64,000 nucleotides of DNA, taken from contig NC_091137.1 in assembly GCF_041381155.1 (NCBI RefSeq), positions 17,169,765 to 17,233,764 of the forward strand, in the 5' to 3' direction. This stretch comes from Argopecten irradians (taxonomy: Eukaryota > Mollusca > Bivalvia > Pectinida > Pectinidae). The notes below the pieces were generated by a model. That model was not told where the DNA came from, did no database searches, and saw only the letters and a list, made by a program, of their open reading frames with translations. Of this stretch, positions 60,501 through 64,000 are shown in pieces. Every line of letters begins with the position of its first letter. Position 1 is the stretch's first letter. The translations under genes were made by a program, and so were the position numbers.

Positions 60501-63139
60501 TAAATTCAATTTGTAAACCAATGTATTCTCACATGATACTGAATTTGCTAGTATTTTACAGGTAAGTAAAATTGTGAATAAGATCGTCATATAAAAGTGT
60601 TTTAAAAGCATAGGTAAGCTGAACCAAAAATAGAACTATATACGACTCTCAACCTTTTGATTAGGTAGCAGACTGCAAAAATGGGTTACAACATTAGTGG
60701 CCAAAAGAAAACACGATATCGTCTTATCGACTAAATGTCTTTGACCATCACAATGAATATATCACATTACTGCCTAGGCTTTGGTTGATTGATACTTACT
60801 TATTCTTTATAGATATTGTTTATATTACAATCATTCAATTTTGCTTGTTACGAGCATTTTCATTGGCTTTAAAATGTACTTTATCAGCCCATAAAGGAAA
60901 AAATGGCGTCGCCGTTTGTAACGTTGCTTCTGATTTGCTGAGATGACGGCGTAATGATTTCAAAGACAAAAGAGTCCCAAAATGAATTTTGAATATTGAA
61001 GAAATTATCTTTAGTAAATTGAATTACAAGGATTAATTTGAATATATTTTTGTTATGGAGATATAACACAAAATTCTGAGTGTACGCTCATCATAAACCG
61101 CTTCGTGGTTTATTTAGAGCACACTCAGATTTTTGTGTTATATCTCCATAATATAAAAAATCTATTCAAATTAATACTTAAATATATCATTTATCATTTT
61201 AAACAACAGGTAATGAAAAAGGCCCAATCGATCTGTCTATCAATTGAGTTGTAAGTATTTCGACGTCATAATATGTTTTTCCAATATTCAATATGTTTCT
61301 TATCATATATGTATCTGTTATGGTAATCAATAGGGAAATATATTATTTATTAAATATCTTTAATTGGAATTTTTCTTTTTTGTTATTGCCCTGTGAGTTG
61401 TCTTTGAACTATCTACTTTACATAGATCCGTTTATTTTCTACCGTGATGATTTATTCCAGATAACTTGAACTATAATGTCATAATAACAATGACCTGTAT
61501 GTTGTGCCACTCCCCGGAACTGTCCTGTCCAGAATCTCTGTCCCTGATTGCTATGCCATGAGTGACACATTTGCGTATTGTTGGACACTAAGTAAGCTCT
61601 ATGCCTTGATATACAAGCCTGTAGTGCCGATCTCCAGTCGGACGGATTACTCAGTTCCTCGCCATTACTACCTGATATAAAACTCAAATGTAAAAAAACC
61701 TCATCTGTATTATCAAGATTTGTAAATGCTTCCGACCACTTAATCCAAGAGAGGCAATGATACTGTAGATATAGATTGTTTTGCGTGCGGGGGAACAAAC
61801 TAAATAGGAATGTTTATTTACAATCAAACTTTCGCGATTGAGCGTTCTTCACTAATGAGAGTAAATTTACCACTCGCGCTAATCTCTAAGTTAACAGTAA
61901 TAGAAAAACTAAATATAAACAAATGGATATTCCTAAACAAAATTCTTATAAATACAACACGGACAAACGAAGAGCAGTCCGATTCATACAGAGTTAGCAC
62001 TTACATACACAACGGACTGACAAAGAGCAGTTCGATCCATAAAAAGATAGTACTTACATACACCACGGACTGGCGACGAGCAGTCCGATCAATACAAAGA
62101 TAGTACTTACATCGACCACGGACTGGCGACGAGCAGTCCGATTAATACAAAGTTAGTACTTACATAGACCACGGACTGACAGAGCAGTCCGATAAACAAC
62201 AGATATACAAGTACTACAAAGACCACGACTGGCGACGATCGAATAACAAAGTTAGTACTTACAAAGACCACGCACTGGCGACGAGCAGTCCGATCAAATA
62301 CAAAGATAGTACTTTACACGACCACGGACTGGCGACGAGCAGTCCGATAAAACAAAGTTAGTACTTACATAGACCACGGACTGACGACGAGCAGTCCGAT
62401 CAATACAAAGTTAGTACTTACATAGACCACGGACTGGCGACGAGCAGTCCGATCAATACAAAGTTAGTACTTACATAGACCACGGACTGGCGACGAGCAG
62501 TCCGATCAATACAAAGTTAGTACTTACATAGACCACGGACTGGCGACGAGCAGTCCGATCAATACAAAGTTAGTACTTACATAGACCACGGACTGGCGAC
62601 GAGCAGTCCGATCAATACAAAGTTAGTACTTACATAGACCACGGACTGGCGACGAGCAGTCCGATTAATACAAAGTTAGCACTTACATAGACCACGGGCT
62701 GGCGACGAGCAGTCCGATCAATACAAAGTTAGTACTTACATAGACCACGGACTGGCGACGAGCAGTCCGATCAATACAAAGTTAGTACTTACATAGACCA
62801 CGGACTGGCGACGAGCAGTCCGATCAATACAAAGTTAGTACTTACATAGACCACGGACTGGCGACGAGCAGTCCGATCAATACAAAGATAGTACTTACAT
62901 AGACCACGGACTGGCGACGAGCAGTCCGATCAATACAAAGTTAGTACTTAATACAAAGATAGTACTTACATAGACCACGGACTTACGACGTGCAGTCCGA
63001 TCAATACAAAGTTAGTACTTACATAGACCACGGGCAGACAAAGAGCAGTTAGATCCATAAAGAGCTAATCTATTTCCGCTTCTACACGAGCCTGTTATAC
63101 AGTGTTGAGAGATGTCTGTCGTGTCCTGACTAAACATCA
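57116..63139 (-). CDS. Transmembrane C-type-lectin-like receptor with YxxM tail (7 exons seen, 5' end missing)
   Basis: Exons in transcript order: 63139-63023, 61671-61495, 59725-59567, 58987-58899, 58461-58392, 58094-58019, 57548-57116; phases join throughout, 372 aa visible. First exon: short cysteine-rich PAN-like module. Next two: CTLD with DWRSALQACISRHRAYLV, FWTGQF, GCETERRPYICK; no EPN/QPD or WND motif, so calcium-dependent sugar binding is unlikely. Then a Thr/Ser-rich stalk, a helix AAIVLCFVLTVSALAGALVF flanked by HRKK, and a 143-residue acidic tail. The tail has SYLDM and EEYVYM (YxxM, PI3-kinase SH2 docking type) and YTYI. Inference: a cell-surface recognition receptor signalling through tyrosine phosphorylation. 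Signal-peptide exon presumably lies beyond 64000. Not assigned to a named gene. Confidence 0.82.
57932..57996. mobile_element. TTAA-type MITE, family 1, fragment (copy 3)
   Basis: Right-hand 65 bp of the family (ACACCAATTATTGTTCAAAT, TGTCGGCGATGGAGAATC) ending in TTAA at 57997-58000. Lies 19 bp from the receptor transmembrane exon. Confidence 0.75.
58019..58094 (-). CDS. Receptor exon 6 (transmembrane helix)
   Basis: Acceptor GATATTTTAG, donor AA|GTAATT, phase 1 in and 2 out. Encodes an uninterrupted hydrophobic stretch of about 22 residues followed by HRK. Confidence 0.85.
58392..58461 (-). CDS. Receptor exon 5 (Ser-rich stalk)
   Basis: Acceptor TTTACCAAAAG (weak tract), donor TTCAG|GTAAGG, phase 0 in and 1 out, fitting its neighbours. 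TVDNNTTLPSFSSEALKDS has one NxT site. Confidence 0.72.
58899..58987 (-). CDS. Receptor exon 4 (Thr-rich stalk)
   Basis: Acceptor ATACACACAG, donor TCT|GTGAGT, phase 1 in and 0 out. TVTQQPDITTG and PTKYTTANS suggest an O-glycosylated stalk. Confidence 0.75.
59567..59725 (-). CDS. Receptor exon 3 (second half of CTLD)
   Basis: Acceptor CATATTCCAG, donor AGTG|GTAAGT, phase 1/1. AGCSLIH and VGCETERRPYICK supply the conserved CTLD disulphide cysteines. Confidence 0.85.
60160..60450. repeat. Foldback MITE, GGCGTCGCCGTTTGTAA family, copy 2
   Basis: Inverted arms about 60310-60368 and 60390-60450 (GTTATGGAGATATAACACAA / TTGTGTTATATCTCCATAA). Homologous to 35985-36243. Confidence 0.85.
60885..61176. 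repeat. Foldback MITE, GGCGTCGCCGTTTGTAA family, copy 3
   Basis: Product of the 725-bp duplication; nearly identical to copy 2. Confidence 0.85.
61495..61671 (-). CDS. Receptor exon 2 (first half of CTLD)
   Basis: Acceptor TTTTATATCAG, donor CAACATACAG|GTCATT, phase 1/1. W-x2-AL-x2-C and FWTGQF are the helix-2 and WIGL-equivalent motifs of CTLDs. The frame stays open upstream and downstream, so edges rest on splice signals and phase. Confidence 0.8.
61950..63060 (-). repeat. 53-bp minisatellite built on a receptor exon end and its donor (~21 units)
   Basis: On the minus strand each unit reads CGGACTG(loop)CAGTCCG, then TGGTCTAT|GTAAGTACTA. The hairpin has 7-bp stems. The edge units at 62020-62066 and 63031-63076 share a different, presumably ancestral form (GACAAAGAGCAGTT, GATCCATAAA). 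The edge unit at the high-coordinate side is the last 33 nt of receptor exon 1. Interior units are nearly identical. Confidence 0.9.
63023..63139 (-). CDS. Receptor exon 1 seen (cysteine-rich, PAN-like)
   Basis: Acceptor AAATTTTGCAG, donor CTAT|GTAAGT, phase 1/1. Four cysteines (QHC, GSC, SNC, and one completed at the junction). The last 33 nt are homologous to the 53-bp array units. Start of the protein is upstream, outside the window. Confidence 0.68.
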
Positions 63140-63201
63140 CTGCAAAATTTGATGTATAGAAAAAATCATTATCAAAATATTACATTATCAATGTATATTT
63201 A

Positions 63202-63334
63202 AGCATTGATGTCACTTTTTTTTTTAATTTTATCGGGGTATGAAAAAAATTGTTTGCAAACTGTGTGAATCCGAAGTTTGCAAACAATTTTTTTTCATAA
63301 CCCGATAAAATTAAAAAATAGTGACATCAATACT
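63202..63334. repeat. Foldback element, ~58-bp arms
   Basis: 63202-63262 pairs with 63276-63334 (AGCATTGATGTCACT / AGTGACATCAATACT; GTTTGCAAAC at the loop edge). Confidence 0.85.
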
Positions 63335-63339
63335 TATAA

Positions 63340-64000
63340 TCATTTTTATACTCTATTTTATAAAATGAAGTATGTTTAAATGTAACATTATTGTGGTTTT
63401 TCAAGGGACTCTTTTTTTCCGAATCAATACGCAACGTCGATGTCTCTATTGTGACGTCACGATAACGTCGGTGTTTCGCGCCATTCTTGGATTTTTTTCA
63501 TAGTGGTATGTAATAAAAATATTGGCCAATCAAAAAGCCAGATTTGGTATGAAAACAAAGAAAGATTAATTATTTACTTGTAAAGCACAGGAATGGATAT
63601 GAAAGAAACATGCAAAAATATTAAATCTTAGGAACACTAGCTATATACAGTTGTGCTGCATACTTATTCGTCACTCTTGATTTTTCTCGATGTATTCTTT
63701 TTTTATTTTTTTTCCTCGAATGTTTTAAGAACTCATTTATTGATACATTCACACCGAATTGTTTACACTTTCAACTCATAATATTTGCAAAATTTCCCAA
63801 TGTTCCATTATCAAAATATCATTATTTTGTGCACCGCTCAAACTTTGTGACGTCATTTCCTTATTTGTTCATACCAAAATGGTAACGAAAATGTCTTGCT
63901 TCCTAATTATACACTGTTTTCTCAAATCATCCGTATAGTATAACTGTACCTTTGGGTTACGAGTTTGAAACTAACGACAGTTTTTGTCGGACAAACTTGT
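63340..64000. other. A/T-rich DNA to the window edge, no exon supported
   Basis: The missing first exon of the receptor could lie here or beyond. I found no signal-peptide-like frame ending in a phase-1 donor on the minus strand. Confidence 0.5.

Larger units (their letters stand above)
59731..61180. repeat. 725-bp tandem duplication in the receptor intron
   Basis: 59731-60455 and 60456-61180 differ at only a handful of positions by eye (for example AAAACAGAAC/AAAATAGAAC, TTGGCTG/TTTGCTG), so the event is recent. The first copy begins 4 bp upstream of the acceptor AG of receptor exon 3. Each copy holds a foldback MITE. Confidence 0.92.

Noticed and set aside
61671-61798. Upstream extension of receptor exon 2 to a Met at 61798
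   Set aside because: Not hydrophobic enough for a signal peptide; the acceptor at 61672 gives the phase 1 that fits both neighbours.

Overview
The window is eukaryotic genomic DNA: AT-rich, intron-rich, full of tandem arrays and small foldback or MITE-like elements. Gene content (an animal YEATS2 gene, a secreted PAN + C-type-lectin protein, a transmembrane C-type-lectin-like receptor) and dispersed repeats that resemble ones I associate with molluscs (GGTCACCTGA/CAGGTGACC-ended elements, a GGGGGACAT hairpin tail, a tRNA-derived SINE head) suggest a lophotrochozoan, most likely a bivalve mollusc. The clade call is inference; the gene calls rest on reading-frame, splice-phase and motif evidence.

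Layout. (1) 2768-23357, minus strand: a near-complete YEATS2 gene, 16 coding exons whose phases all fit, about 1,484 aa, with one apparent 1-nt frameshift in exon 11. Its introns hold four tandem arrays, a hAT-like element, a TTAA MITE, several foldbacks and a ~2.8 kb element with an internal 99-bp array. The 3' end (stop codon plus downstream sequence) is partly duplicated at about 1150-1614. (2) About 23.4-27.8 kb: upstream/intergenic DNA with foldbacks and SINE-like sequence. (3) 27.88-33.37 kb: a giant 29-bp satellite (~190 units) with no stop codon in any plus-strand frame. (4) 33.77-55.8 kb: an old, diverged tandem segmental duplication. Copy A (33.77-46.67 kb) carries a complete four-exon secreted PAN + C-type lectin gene on the plus strand (37205-42588). 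Copy B (46.69-55.8 kb) keeps only the first CTLD exon; the other exons are missing and a 5'-LTR-bearing Ty3/gypsy-like fragment occupies the gap. (5) 57116-63139, minus strand: seven exons of a transmembrane CTLD receptor with a long acidic tail carrying two YxxM motifs; its 5' end lies beyond the window.

The most unusual signal is recurrent. At four separate exon ends (YEATS2 exons 5 and 15, receptor exon 1, the copy-B lectin exon) the exon's last bases together with its 5' splice site, or the splice site and following intron, have been tandemly duplicated, twice growing into arrays of about 9 and 21 units. Two more intronic arrays in YEATS2 carry GTAAG in every unit I read, in the sense direction. 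I know of no named family that explains this; it is the best candidate here for something undescribed.
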